From positions 1-64,000 of the forward strand of contig NZ_JBEXDG010000051.1 of assembly GCF_040605635.1 (NCBI RefSeq): a stretch of 64,000 nucleotides of DNA, given 5' to 3'. This stretch comes from Dactylosporangium sp040605635 (GTDB taxonomy: Bacteria > Actinomycetota > Actinomycetes > Mycobacteriales > Micromonosporaceae). Under the pieces are notes generated by a model. That model was not told the origin of the DNA. It ran no database searches and was given only the letters and a program-made list of their open reading frames with translations. Position 1 is the first letter of the stretch, and the number at the start of each line of letters is the position of its first letter. Positions 55,166-64,000 of this stretch are shown here, one piece after another. A program made the translations under genes and the position numbers.

Positions 55166-55837
55166 ATGGATGATCTTCAGCCGTTGCTGGACGGGCAGCT
55201 CAGGTACTACCGGGCGCGGGCACCGGAGTACGACGAGGTGTACGCGGAGCGGTCGTTCCGGTCCCTGACCGGTCTGGTCGACGACCTGCCGGTCGGTGGT
55301 GACGTCCTCGAGCTCGCCTGCGGCACCGGCCAGTGGACGGTCCGCCTGGCGAGGGCGGGACGCTCGCGGAGTCTGACCGCGGTCGACGGCGCGCCGGAGA
55401 TGCTCGGCATCGCCCGTGGGCGTCTCGAAGCCGAGGGGCTCACGGCCACCTTTGAGGAGGCCGACCTCTTCACGTGGCGGCCGAGCAGACGGTACGACAC
55501 CGTGTTCTTCGCGTTCTGGCTGTCGCATGTGCCCCCGGCGAGGTTCGCGGCGTTCTGGGCCATGCTCGCCGACGCGGTGGCCGGCGGCGGGCGGGTCGTG
55601 TTCGTCGACACCGACGCCGGGGAGCGGGCGAGTGAGCGGGCGGCGCCGGGCGGGCGGGACACGGTCCTGCGCAGGCTGCGTGACGGCAGCGAGCACGAGG
55701 TCGTGAAACTCTTCCACGACGCCGCCGGGCTCGCCGCGGAGCTGGCGAAACTGGGGTGGACCGCACAGGTGGACCCCACCGGCGAAGGGTTCATCAAGGG
55801 GGTTGCTACGCTCACGGACAGGTCGGCACGGGACTAG
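55166..55837 (+). CDS. Class I SAM-dependent methyltransferase
   Basis: A 223-residue Rossmann methyltransferase. Motif I LELACGTGQWTVRLA, motif II LTAVDGAPEMLGIARGRL, motif IV TVFFAFWLSHVPPARFAAFWAML and motif V GGRVVFVDTD are typical of small-molecule O/N-methyltransferases. It starts ATG GAT GAT at 55166, right after the stop of the response-regulator remnant. The substrate is unknown. Confidence 0.88.
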   Translation: MDDLQPLLDGQLRYYRARAPEYDEVYAERSFRSLTGLVDDLPVGGDVLELACGTGQWTVRLARAGRSRSLTAVDGAPEMLGIARGRLEAEGLTATFEEADLFTWRPSRRYDTVFFAFWLSHVPPARFAAFWAMLADAVAGGGRVVFVDTDAGERASERAAPGGRDTVLRRLRDGSEHEVVKLFHDAAGLAAELAKLGWTAQVDPTGEGFIKGVATLTDRSARD

Positions 55838-55906
55838 GCATCCTGGGCCGGCACCGGTTCGGTGAGCGTGCTGGAGTCCGACCCAACACGCTCCCACCGC
55901 AACTTT

Positions 55907-58258
55907 TCACATGCCGAGGACCGCGTGCAGCGAGTCCGGCAACACTCCCGGGTGCAGGACGCCGAGCCGCTGCGTGGCGCGGGTCAGCGCGACGTAGAGG
56001 TCGTTGGCGCCGCGCGGGGACTCCTCGACGATCCGGTCCGGGTCCACGACGATGACACCGTCGAACTCGAGGCCCTTGCACTGTTTCACGGTGAGGACGA
56101 CGACCTTCGCGGCCAGCTCCGGCTCGTCGCCGACCGCCGCGTCGGGGAGGACCTTGAGGACCGCCGGCACCAGGTCCGCGAACGAACCCGCGGGCAGGAT
56201 GATGCCGAGGCGTCCGTCCCCGGCCTCCAGGGCCTCCGCGGTCGCGGCCTCGGCGAGCGCCTCGGGCATCCGGGAGGACGCGACGCCGCGGAACCACGGG
56301 TCGACGCCGGCGGCGCGGACGGAGCGGGGTGGCTCCAGGTCGGGGTCGATGCCGGCGAGGACCCCGGCGGCGACCGCCATGATCTCCGTCGGGGTGCGGT
56401 AGTTGACGGTCAGCTCCCGCAGCCGCCAGCGGCCCGGCACGTACGGGTCGAGCGCTGACGCCCACGACGCGGCGCCGCCCAGGTCACCGGTCTGCGCGAC
56501 GTCCCCGACGACGGTCATGGAGCGGGCCGGGCAGCGGCGCATCAGCAGCCGCCACGCCATCGGTGACAGCTCCTGCGCCTCGTCGACGATGACGTGGCCG
56601 AACGCCCATTTACGGTCGGCGGCGGCGCGTTCGGCCGGGGTGAGCGCGGAGCTCTCGTCCTGCCGTTCGGCGAGCCGGTCCGCTTCGAGGAGGTCGGTGA
56701 CGGACAGCAGCTCCGGGTCGTCCTCGTCCTCGACGTCGATGGACCGGGACCCGAACGCGATCTCCAGGGCGCCCTCGGCGTAGGCGATCTGCCGTTTGCG
56801 TTGCCGTTCGGCGATGATCTCGCGGATCGTGTCGTCCTCGCCGAGCAGCTCCGCGGCCTCGTCCAGCAGCGGCACGTCGGCGGGTGTCCACCCTTGCCTG
56901 GCGGACCGTTTCAGCTCCGGTGGTGCGCCGGCCGCGGCGAGTCGTGGTGCGGAGGCGAACAGGCCGGCCACCAGCTGCTGCGGGGTGAGGATCGGCCACA
57001 GCCAGTCCAGGGCGCCGAGGACCTCGGCCTCGCCGCGCAGCTCCCGGCGGATCTCGGCGAGGTCGGCCTCGTCGAGGATCTGCGGGTCGCCGGGGGCGTC
57101 GTCGCCGCCGAGGGGGTCGTCGGCGTACGGGTCGATGCCGATCGTGTCCGCGACCAGCAGCGACAACGCGTGGATGATCTCGGTGTCGAAGACGGGCCGG
57201 GCGAGGTTGTGCAGCTTCCCGGACCGCCGGGCCTGGTCGCGGGCGTCGGCGATCACCTCCGGGTCGAGCATGACGGCGGCGCCGTCGAGGATGTCGAGGC
57301 GGATCGCGACCGCCTCGTCGGGGACCCGTTGGCGGTCCTGGACGGCGGTGGCGAGGACGTCGGCCATCGCCGCGCGGCCCTTGATCTCGGCGATGGTGGC
57401 GGGCTCGTCGGCGTGCGCGACGACGCCGGGGAACAGGTCGCCGAGGGTGCCGAGCAGGACGCCGGTCTCGGCGAGGGACGGCAGGACCTGCCCGATGTAG
57501 CGCAGGAACGTCGGGTTCGGGCCGACGATGAGCACGACCCGCGACGACAGCATCTGCCGGTGCGTGTACAGCAGGTAGGCGGCGCGGTGCAGGGCGACGG
57601 CGGTCTTGCCGGTGCCGGGGCCGCCCTGCACGACGAGGACCCCGCCGAGGTCGGCGCGGATCACGTGGTCCTGCTCGGCCTGGATGGTCTCGACGATGTC
57701 TTTCATCCGGCCGGTACGTGACGCGTTCAGCGCCGAGAGCAGGGCCGCTTCCCCGGCGACGCCGTCGTGGGCGCCGCGGCCGGTGTGGTGGGCCTCGTCG
57801 AGGTTGAGGACCTCGTCGTCGACGCCGGTGACGGTGCGTCGTTCGGTGCGGATGTGGCGGCGGCGCCGCACCCCCTCGGGTGCGGCGGCGGTGGCCAGGT
57901 AGAAGGGTCGCGATGCCGGTGCCCGCCAGTCGATGAGCAGCGGCTCGTAGTCGTTGTCCTCGTCGAAGATCCCGATCCGGCCGATGTACCGGGTCTCGTC
58001 GCCGTCTTCGAAGTCGAGCCGGCCGAAGCACAGGCCGTTCTCCACGGCGCTGTACTGGCCGAGCCGTTCGGTGTACAGCGCGGTCGCGGAGTCGCGGTGG
58101 GACCGGTCCGCCGGGGTCCCGCCCGTCTGCAGCAGCGCTCGTCGCAGTTGCCCGGAGGCGTCCTCCCGCAGCGTGTCGAGGTGCCCGTACAGCATCGTGA
58201 GATGCGCTTGCTCAGTTGCGAGCTCGGATGCGTCGGATGCGTCGGATGCGTTTGACAA
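55907..58258 (-). CDS. HelD/HelR-type UvrD-like helicase acting on RNA polymerase
   Basis: A 783-residue superfamily 1 ATPase. The N-terminal coiled coil (ELATEQAHLTMLYGHLDTLRED) and YIGRIGIFDEDNDYEPLLIDWRAPASRPFYLAT are typical of HelD; Walker A GGPGTGKTAVALHRAAYLLY (212 on), Walker B VIVDEAQELSPMAWRLLMRR, motif III GDVAQTG, NYRTPTEIM and TVKQCKGLEFDGVIVVDP follow. HelD proteins free stalled RNA polymerase and, in HelR, displace rifamycins. The start is a TTG at 58258, supported by GGAG five bases upstream and no better codon; the N-terminus SDASDASD is encoded by three 9-base repeats. Confidence 0.93.
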   Translation of the reverse strand: MSNASDASDASELATEQAHLTMLYGHLDTLREDASGQLRRALLQTGGTPADRSHRDSATALYTERLGQYSAVENGLCFGRLDFEDGDETRYIGRIGIFDEDNDYEPLLIDWRAPASRPFYLATAAAPEGVRRRRHIRTERRTVTGVDDEVLNLDEAHHTGRGAHDGVAGEAALLSALNASRTGRMKDIVETIQAEQDHVIRADLGGVLVVQGGPGTGKTAVALHRAAYLLYTHRQMLSSRVVLIVGPNPTFLRYIGQVLPSLAETGVLLGTLGDLFPGVVAHADEPATIAEIKGRAAMADVLATAVQDRQRVPDEAVAIRLDILDGAAVMLDPEVIADARDQARRSGKLHNLARPVFDTEIIHALSLLVADTIGIDPYADDPLGGDDAPGDPQILDEADLAEIRRELRGEAEVLGALDWLWPILTPQQLVAGLFASAPRLAAAGAPPELKRSARQGWTPADVPLLDEAAELLGEDDTIREIIAERQRKRQIAYAEGALEIAFGSRSIDVEDEDDPELLSVTDLLEADRLAERQDESSALTPAERAAADRKWAFGHVIVDEAQELSPMAWRLLMRRCPARSMTVVGDVAQTGDLGGAASWASALDPYVPGRWRLRELTVNYRTPTEIMAVAAGVLAGIDPDLEPPRSVRAAGVDPWFRGVASSRMPEALAEAATAEALEAGDGRLGIILPAGSFADLVPAVLKVLPDAAVGDEPELAAKVVVLTVKQCKGLEFDGVIVVDPDRIVEESPRGANDLYVALTRATQRLGVLHPGVLPDSLHAVLGM
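58225..58251. repeat. Three tandem 9-base repeats at the helD start
   Basis: CGGATGCGT is repeated three times without change, coding (minus strand) for Ala-Ser-Asp three times just after the start codon. Length variation by slippage would add or remove Ala-Ser-Asp units near the N-terminus. Confidence 0.8.
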
Positions 58259-58280
58259 CCCGTCTCCAGTCGGCTAACAT
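58252..58280 (+). promoter_or_regulatory. Near-consensus plus-strand promoter at the helD start
   Basis: TTGACA (58252-58257) and TAACAT (58275-58280) are separated by exactly 17 bases. No plus-strand gene follows; a terminator begins about 12 bases downstream of the -10 box. The -35 box overlaps the start of helD on the other strand. Confidence 0.55.
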
Positions 58281-58291
58281 TTGGATCAGTC

Positions 58292-58314
58292 AGGCGCCTG
58301 AGGGCGCCTTTTTT
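58292..58314 (+). terminator. Intrinsic terminator with T6 tract
   Basis: AGGCGCC-TGA-GGGCGCC followed by TTTTTT on the plus strand is the only classical hairpin-plus-T-run in the window. It would stop transcripts from the promoter at 58252-58280 after about 25-30 bases. On the minus strand the hairpin would sit in the helD leader. Confidence 0.75.
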
Positions 58315-58340
58315 GATGCCCGAACGCTCTACTGTACCGC

Positions 58341-59107
58341 CTATCGGGACAGCCGGCGGTACTGCCGGATCGACAGTGGCACGAACACGGCCGTGAGCGC
58401 CGCCGGCCACAGCAGCGCCGGCCACAGGTCGCCGCCGCCGGGGTTGCCGAAGAGGGCGCGGGTCGCGTCCGCGGTCGCGGACAACGGGTTCCAGTGTGAC
58501 AGTGCGCCGAGCCAGCCGGGCATGTCCTGGGGTGAGGCGAGCGCGCTGGAGAGGAACGCGACCGGCCAGACGAGGATCTGCACGGCGACGAGCAGCTGCG
58601 GGTTGCCGCTGAGCAGCCCGAGGTAGATGCCGAGCCACAGGACCGCGAACCGTAGCCACAGCAGCAGCCCGACGGCGGTGAGCGCCGCGGCGAACCCGTC
58701 GTGGAAGCGCCACCCGACGGCGAGGCCGCAGCCGAGCATGACCAGCAGCCCGAGCGCGGAGGTGAGCAGGTCGGCGACGGCGCGGCCGGTGACCTGCGCC
58801 GACGGTGCCATCGGCAGGGACCGGAAGCGGTCGGTGACGCCGCGGCCGGTGTCGGTGGCGATCGCGGCGAACGTCGACTCGACCCCGAAGAGCATCGTCA
58901 TCGCGAACATGCCCGGCAGCAGGTATTCGCGGTAGTCGCCGCCGCCTGCGACGCTCATCCCGCCGCCGAGGACGAAGCCGAACATCAGGACCAGCAGCAC
59001 CGGGAACAGCAGCGTGACGACGATCTGCCAGGGCTGGCGGGCCAGATGTGCGAGCTCCCGCTGCGTCATCACCCATCCGTCGTGCAGTGCCCATTTCACG
59101 GCCCGGT

Positions 59108-59111
<4 letters not shown>
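58341..59111 (-). CDS. ABC-2 type permease (DrrB-like)
   Basis: A 256-residue integral membrane protein with about six helices. TQRELAHLARQPWQIVVTLLFPVLLVLMFGFVLGG, YREYLLPGMFAMTMLFGVESTFAAIATDTGRGVTDRFRSLPMAPSAQVTGRAVADLL and LSSALASPQDMPGWLGALSHWNPLSATADATRALF are hallmarks of daunorubicin-resistance-type ABC-2 permeases. Its start overlaps the ATPase gene (ATGA). It exports a drug or lipid with the partner ATPase. Confidence 0.95.
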
Positions 59112-59989
<878 letters not shown>

Positions 59990-59993
59990 GTTA

Positions 59994-60002
59994 TACAGTG
60001 TA
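59994..60002. promoter_or_regulatory. Short palindrome at the DrrAB-type promoter
   Basis: TACAGTGTA (TACA-G-TGTA) lies in an AT-rich patch five bases before the exporter start codon, where it could cover the -10 region (TATAAC/TACACT on the minus strand). ABC drug exporters of this kind are commonly controlled by PadR, GntR or TetR repressors binding such sites; no such gene is adjacent. Confidence 0.4.
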
Positions 60003-60105
60003 GAGAGTTTCGGTCCGAGTGGCGAACCCCCTGATCAGGCACGCACGGGTCGCCAGGTGTTGCGCCGGTGTGCTACCCGTATGGCACACGAATCGGGGGA
60101 TGCGG

Positions 60106-61617
60106 ATGAATAGCGGTGACCTCACGCCCGCGTTGCTGGACACGGCCGTCTGGACCGACACGATGCTGACCGACGCCGGGATCCCCGTGCACGACGTGCC
60201 GTTCGTGACCGTCGGCGGCGGGATCGGATCGTTCGTCACCGCCGACTACCTGCGGATCGCCGGGGTGCCGGCATCCGACATCCGGGTGCTGTCCAACATC
60301 GGGCATCCCTGGCAGACGTACCAGTACCTGACCCGCGTCTCGCAGATCCCGGAACCGGAGCGGATCCGGTCGGACTCGTCGTCCCGGCCGGACAACATCT
60401 GGGGCTTCCCGTCCTACGCGCTGAGCGAGGCGTGGCGGGACCGGACCCTGCGACCCCTCGTCCACGTCCTCGGCGAGCCGATCTTCGCCGACTACTGGAC
60501 CCCGCAGGCCGGCACGGTCTTCGCGAGCCTGCGCCGCGAGTCGGCCCGCATCGGCTACGACGCGATGCTCGTCAACGGCGTCGTGCGCATGGTGCGCCGA
60601 CGGGCCGCGGGCGGCTACTTCACCGTCCTGACCCCACCGGCCGGCACGTCCGCCACGAAGCGGGTGGTGTACCGGTCCCGCTTCGTCCACCTCGCCGTCG
60701 GCTACCCAGGGCTGCGGTTCCTGCCCGACCTGCAGGCGTTCCGGGAGCGGCACGGCGACTACGAACACGTGGTCAACGCGTACGAGCCGCACGAACACGT
60801 CTACGAGTTCCTCAAGACCAGACCCGGCACGGTGCTCGTCCGCGGCGGCGGGATCGTCTCGTCCCGCGTCCTGCAACGCCTGATCGACGACCGGGAACGC
60901 CTCGGGCTGCAGACCCAGATCGTGCACGTGTTCCGCACCTTCGTCACCGGCGCGCACGGCCCGCACTGGTGGGCCCGGCGCAAGGGCGGCGACGGCTTCG
61001 CGTACCAGGGCTTCAACTACCCGAAGTCGGTCTGGGGCGGGCAGCTCAAGGCCAGGATGCGCCGCCTGGACGGACAGGACCGCGCCAAGCAGTACGCCGA
61101 GATGGGCGGCACCAACACCCCGAAGCGGCGGCGCTGGCAACGGCAGCTGCGCCAGGGCCGGCACGGCGGCTGGTACCGCGCCGTGCAGGGCGTCGCCGAG
61201 AAGGTCTGGCCCGACACCGACGGCACGCTGGTCAGCCTCATCAACGGCGACACCGGCACCGTCGAGGTCCGCGCCGACTACATCATCGACTGCACCGGGC
61301 TGGAGGCCGACATCGCCGAGCACCGCGTCCTCGCCGACCTGCTGCAGCACGGCGGAGCCGGCCGCAACCCGCTCGGCCGGCTCGAGGTCGAACGGCACTT
61401 CGAGGTCAAGGGCACCGCCAGCGGCGACGGCGCCCTCTACGCGTCCGGCGCGACCACCCTCGGCGGCTACTTCCCCGGCGTCGACACGTTCCTCGGCCTG
61501 CAGATCGCCGCCCAGGAGATCGCCGACGACCTCGCCAGACGCGGCTGGTGCCGCAAGATCGGCCCGATCCGGTCCACGACGCAATGGGTCCGCTGGGCCC
61601 TCGGCCGCCCCGTCTAG
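60106..61617 (+). CDS. Two-Rossmann-motif oxidoreductase-like protein
   Basis: A 503-residue protein. An FAD-type dinucleotide motif VTVGGGIGSFVTADYLRI is at the N-terminus (Ser replaces the last Gly), a second VLVRGGGIVSSRVLQRLID lies near residue 245, and the C-terminus has DCTGLEADIAEH and the FAD-closing segment YASGATTLGGYFPGVDTFLGLQIAAQEIADDLA. It therefore looks like a flavin/NADPH enzyme of unknown substrate. I choose ATG 60106 (GGGGG six bases upstream) over ATG 60100. It leads a plus-strand operon with membrane, FHA and kinase genes. Confidence 0.75.
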   Translation: MNSGDLTPALLDTAVWTDTMLTDAGIPVHDVPFVTVGGGIGSFVTADYLRIAGVPASDIRVLSNIGHPWQTYQYLTRVSQIPEPERIRSDSSSRPDNIWGFPSYALSEAWRDRTLRPLVHVLGEPIFADYWTPQAGTVFASLRRESARIGYDAMLVNGVVRMVRRRAAGGYFTVLTPPAGTSATKRVVYRSRFVHLAVGYPGLRFLPDLQAFRERHGDYEHVVNAYEPHEHVYEFLKTRPGTVLVRGGGIVSSRVLQRLIDDRERLGLQTQIVHVFRTFVTGAHGPHWWARRKGGDGFAYQGFNYPKSVWGGQLKARMRRLDGQDRAKQYAEMGGTNTPKRRRWQRQLRQGRHGGWYRAVQGVAEKVWPDTDGTLVSLINGDTGTVEVRADYIIDCTGLEADIAEHRVLADLLQHGGAGRNPLGRLEVERHFEVKGTASGDGALYASGATTLGGYFPGVDTFLGLQIAAQEIADDLARRGWCRKIGPIRSTTQWVRWALGRPV

Positions 61618-61634
61618 AGAGCCAGGAGCCACCG

Positions 61635-62075
61635 ATGGTGCCCGTGCTGCTGGGTCGCATCCAGACCCGGATCTTCCTGCTCGCCGTGGTCGGGTCGGCG
61701 GTCACCGCCCTGATCACTCCCGTGCTCCCGGCCGGCGGCGCCCCGCTCGCCGACCGGTACCGCACCGCGTTCATCGTCCTGGCCGCCGTCGCCGTTCTCG
61801 GCGTCGCCTGGGAGCTGCTCTATCACCTGCTGATGCAGTTCCGCTGGGAGAAGGACTGGCCGTCGCTGTTCGGTCTGCTCACCGGTGTACCGGAGGCCGT
61901 CGCGCTCTGGCTGCTGCTGCGCGCCGGCGCCGTCCCGGGCATTGCGGCGGCCCCGCCGGTGGCGGCGTTCGCGCTGCAGTTCACGGCCGTCTGGGTGGCC
62001 GTGTGGCTGGCGGCGAACGGGCCGATGCGGGTGCCGTTCCTGCGCTGGCGGTTCCGCGGCGGGAGGCTGACATGA
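61635..62075 (+). CDS. Small four-helix membrane protein
   Basis: A 146-residue protein with four predicted membrane helices (about 12-30, 45-68, 80-98 and 105-125) joined by short loops; a conserved-looking YHLLMQFRWEKDWPSLFGLLTGVPEA lies between helices 2 and 3. AGGAG lies six bases before the ATG. It starts 17 bases after the oxidoreductase-like gene and overlaps the FHA gene by four bases. Function unknown; its constant neighbours suggest a joint role. Confidence 0.82.
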   Translation: MVPVLLGRIQTRIFLLAVVGSAVTALITPVLPAGGAPLADRYRTAFIVLAAVAVLGVAWELLYHLLMQFRWEKDWPSLFGLLTGVPEAVALWLLLRAGAVPGIAAAPPVAAFALQFTAVWVAVWLAANGPMRVPFLRWRFRGGRLT

Positions 62076-63085
62076 ACGGACCCGTCGTCCAGCCGCTGCC
62101 CGGCGCGGGGCTCGTCGTGCGGGCCGGCCGGTTGTTCGCGGCGTGCGAGGCGGCCGGGTCCGGCGAGCTGCTGGCGCTCGTCGCGCGGGTCGCCGCGGAC
62201 GGCGGCGACGGCGAGGACCTGACCCGGCACGCGGCCGGGCTGCTGCCCGGCGGTGAGCTCAGCTGTGCGGTGGGCGGGCCGGTGGCGGGGGGCGGTGTCG
62301 CGGTGTTCGTCTGCGGGCTCGGCGTCGCCGAGGTGGACGACTGGGTCCGGCTGACCGGCCCGGAGCCGATGCGGCGCGTCGTCGCCGGCCGGGTCGGCAC
62401 GATGCGGCTGGCGCTGCCGGGGGCAGGGACACCGCACCCCCTGGCTCGTCTCGACGCCGGTGTCGTCGCCGCCGCCGGACTGACCGTCCACTACCCCGAA
62501 ACCCCGCAAGCACCGGCACCGGCATCGCACGAGCCGTTCCAGTCGGTGCTGCTGCTGCCCGGGCACGCCCCGGCCCCGCAGCCGCCGCCCGCCGAGCCGG
62601 CCGCCGCCACCCAGCCCCTCGTCGAAGGCGTGGACTGCAAGAACGGGCACTTCAACGACCCGGCGGTCCGGTACTGCCAGCAGTGCGGCATCGCGATGCT
62701 GCAGGTCACGCACGTGACCCGGCTCGGGCCGCGGCCACCGCTCGGCGTCCTGCTCCTCGACAACGGCATGACCCTGCGCGCCGACGCCGACTACGTCGTC
62801 GGCCGCGAACCGGACCGTGACCCCGACGTCGCCGCCGGGCGGGCCAGACCGCTGCGGATCGCCGACTCGCACGGCGGCATCTCCCGGCGGCACCTGCGGA
62901 TCCGGCTGTCCGGCTGGACCGTGCAGGTGCTCGACCTCGGCTCCGCCAACGGCACCTTCGTCCAGGAGCCCGGCGCGCAGGAAGCACCACCGGTCCCGGC
63001 GGGGCAGCCGGTCACGGTCCGGCCCGGATCCAAAGTCATCTTCGGCCGCCGCTGGCTGCGGTACGAGTCGCACCGCAACCCGTAA
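62072..63085 (+). CDS. FHA-domain protein with zinc ribbon
   Basis: A 337-residue protein. The N-terminal 150 residues are Ala/Gly-rich and unrecognised; a Pro-rich linker follows; then a zinc-ribbon-like CKNGHFNDPAVRYCQQCG (about 189-206) and a C-terminal FHA domain (YVVGREPDRDP, ISRRHLRIRL, DLGSANGTFV) that binds phosphothreonine. The ATG at 62072 overlaps the preceding stop. The kinase encoded next is its likely partner: the FHA domain would dock the phosphorylated kinase or a shared substrate. Confidence 0.9.
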   Translation: MNGPVVQPLPGAGLVVRAGRLFAACEAAGSGELLALVARVAADGGDGEDLTRHAAGLLPGGELSCAVGGPVAGGGVAVFVCGLGVAEVDDWVRLTGPEPMRRVVAGRVGTMRLALPGAGTPHPLARLDAGVVAAAGLTVHYPETPQAPAPASHEPFQSVLLLPGHAPAPQPPPAEPAAATQPLVEGVDCKNGHFNDPAVRYCQQCGIAMLQVTHVTRLGPRPPLGVLLLDNGMTLRADADYVVGREPDRDPDVAAGRARPLRIADSHGGISRRHLRIRLSGWTVQVLDLGSANGTFVQEPGAQEAPPVPAGQPVTVRPGSKVIFGRRWLRYESHRNP

Positions 63086-63094
63086 AGGAGCCAC

Positions 63095-63883
63095 GTGCAG
63101 GGGATCGCCGACTACACGTTCGTCAGGCCGCTCGGATCGGGCAACCACGGGCAGTACTTCCTCGCCCGCCGCCCGCCCCGGCTGCCGGTCGACGTCGAGC
63201 ACGTGGCCGTCAAGGTGCTGTCCGCCGAGTCGACCGACGACGCGTTCCGCCGCGCCGTGCGGGAGCTGACCGCGTTCAGCGCCGTCCGGTCGCCGTACCT
63301 CGTCTCCCCCTACGACGCCGGGCAGCAGGACGGCCGGTTCTACTACTCGATGGAGTACCACCCGGCCGGGTCCCTGGCGAACCCGGCGACCCCACCGGCA
63401 CCCGCCGACGCTGTCCGCGCGGTCGCCGACGCGGCCCGCGCCGCGGCCGTCCTGCACGAGGCCGGCCTCGTGCACCGCGACATCAAACCCGGCAACGTCC
63501 TGCTCCACCCGGCCGGCGGCAGACTGTCGGATCTCGGGCTCGCGCAGGTGTTCACCGAGGGCGTCACGATCACCGGGATGGGGCCGCTGGACTCCGTCGA
63601 ATACGTCGACCCCGCGGTGCTGACCGGCGGCCGGTTCGTCCCGGCCGCCGACGTGTGGTCCCTCGGCGTCACCCTGCACCGGGTCGTGACCGGCGCCGGC
63701 GTCCACGGCGACCTACCCGCCGGCGACGGGCTCCTCGCGCTGCGGCGGGTGCTGTCCTCGGCGCCGCGGCTCGACCCGTCGCTGCCGGACCCCGTCGCGG
63801 ACCTGATCCGGGACTGCCTCGGCCCAGCCGGCGGCCGCCCCACGGCGGCAACCTTCGCGGCCCGCGCCGACGTCCTGACATGA
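63095..63883 (+). CDS. Serine/threonine protein kinase
   Basis: A 262-residue Hanks-type kinase with no transmembrane or PASTA part. Gly-rich loop LGSGNHGQYFLA, Lys40 in VAVKVL, catalytic loop HRDIKPGN (127-134), a Asp-Leu-Gly in place of DFG (146-148), the P+1 region SVEYVDPAVL and VWSLGVTL in helix F. AAGGAG four bases before the GTG start. It is cytoplasmic and compact. Co-transcription with the FHA gene (nine-base gap) suggests a phospho-signalling pair. Confidence 0.93.
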   Translation: MQGIADYTFVRPLGSGNHGQYFLARRPPRLPVDVEHVAVKVLSAESTDDAFRRAVRELTAFSAVRSPYLVSPYDAGQQDGRFYYSMEYHPAGSLANPATPPAPADAVRAVADAARAAAVLHEAGLVHRDIKPGNVLLHPAGGRLSDLGLAQVFTEGVTITGMGPLDSVEYVDPAVLTGGRFVPAADVWSLGVTLHRVVTGAGVHGDLPAGDGLLALRRVLSSAPRLDPSLPDPVADLIRDCLGPAGGRPTAATFAARADVLT

Positions 63884-63919
63884 ACGCGACATGAGCGCAT
63901 CAGACAGACGGGGATCGAC

Positions 63920-64000
63920 ATGACGGCACATCAGCTCGGTCAGCTCCTGCTCGCGCTCGCCTGTGTGATCACGCTCGCCCGGCTGCTCGGCGCGGCGGCC
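63920..64000 (+). CDS. Partial membrane protein, probably a cation:proton antiporter
   Basis: The first 27 residues, MTAHQLGQLLLALACVITLA then RLLGAAA, are present before the window ends. A hydrophobic helix ending in ARLLG is typical of the N-terminus of CPA2 cation:proton antiporters, but so little is visible that this is a suggestion only. Same strand as the kinase gene, 36 bases after its stop. Confidence 0.5.
   Translation, partial: MTAHQLGQLLLALACVITLARLLGAAA

Noticed and set aside
55862..55899. GAGCGTG...CACGCTC inverted repeat between the methyltransferase and helD 3' ends
   Set aside because: A 7-base stem with a 16-base loop is weak; it may be a terminator, but I would not list it.
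58258..58340. Rifamycin-associated element upstream of the HelD/HelR-type gene
   Set aside because: I looked for the long palindromic element known before rifamycin-inducible genes and saw nothing similar; the only hairpin is the T-tailed terminator.

Overview
The window is chromosomal DNA from a high-GC actinomycete. Codons end mostly in G or C, genes are dense with many 4-base ATGA/GTGA overlaps, GTG starts are common, and the content (AfsR-type and LuxR-type regulators, SigE-family sigma factor, DUF5999, NIS siderophore synthetases, ini-type dynamin pair, FHA/kinase cluster) fits filamentous Actinomycetota. A member of the Micromonosporales is my best guess, but that is inference. I see no rRNA, tRNA, CRISPR array or complete insertion sequence.

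Layout. 0-6.7 kb: an acidic low-complexity protein, a DapA-family lyase divergent from a LysR regulator, a Tat-exported DUF1800/DUF1501 pair, and a lipoprotein. 6.7-9.7 kb: gcvP behind a single-aptamer glycine riboswitch. 9.7-14.5 kb: DUF5999, a PabB-type chorismate enzyme, a two-module VOC protein, a membrane-anchored binding-protein/VWA protein and a peptide deformylase. 14.5-18.8 kb: a siderophore locus (PLP decarboxylase, two IucA/IucC-type synthetases) interrupted by a cyclophilin remnant. 19-21 kb: small metabolic genes. 21.2-25.4 kb: a tight operon of an AlkZ/YcaQ-like winged-helix protein, a membrane-anchored EEP-type nuclease/phosphatase and a short UvrA paralogue, possibly for resistance to DNA-damaging agents. 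25.5-35.4 kb: methyltransferase, tyrosine recombinase, GNAT enzyme, acyl-CoA dehydrogenase, thymidine kinase, AfsR-like regulator, MFS transporter and phosphodiesterase.

35.5-45.8 kb is the most striking region. An ini-like operon (53-residue protein, IniC-like GTPase, membrane-anchored GrpE-like factor, IniA-like GTPase with a membrane hairpin, acidic repeat protein) lies between a converging gene for a tail-anchored Hsp70 without a substrate-binding domain and a diverging LuxR/ATPase regulator like mycobacterial IniR. The parts suggest a membrane-bound chaperone ATPase, its nucleotide exchange factor and two dynamin-like GTPases acting together at the membrane, perhaps under cell-envelope stress.

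45.8-60 kb: a SigE-type sigma factor with a membrane partner carrying an MreC-like domain, an acyltransferase, a VapBC-like pair, a transglutaminase-like protein, an erythromycin-esterase homologue divergent from a double-HTH MerR regulator with tandem operators, remnants of a two-component system and of an EAL protein, a HelD/HelR-type helicase and a DrrAB-type ABC exporter. 60-64 kb: a two-nucleotide-fold oxidoreductase-like protein, a small membrane protein, an FHA protein with a zinc ribbon, a Ser/Thr kinase and the start of a membrane protein (probably a cation:proton antiporter), all on the plus strand.
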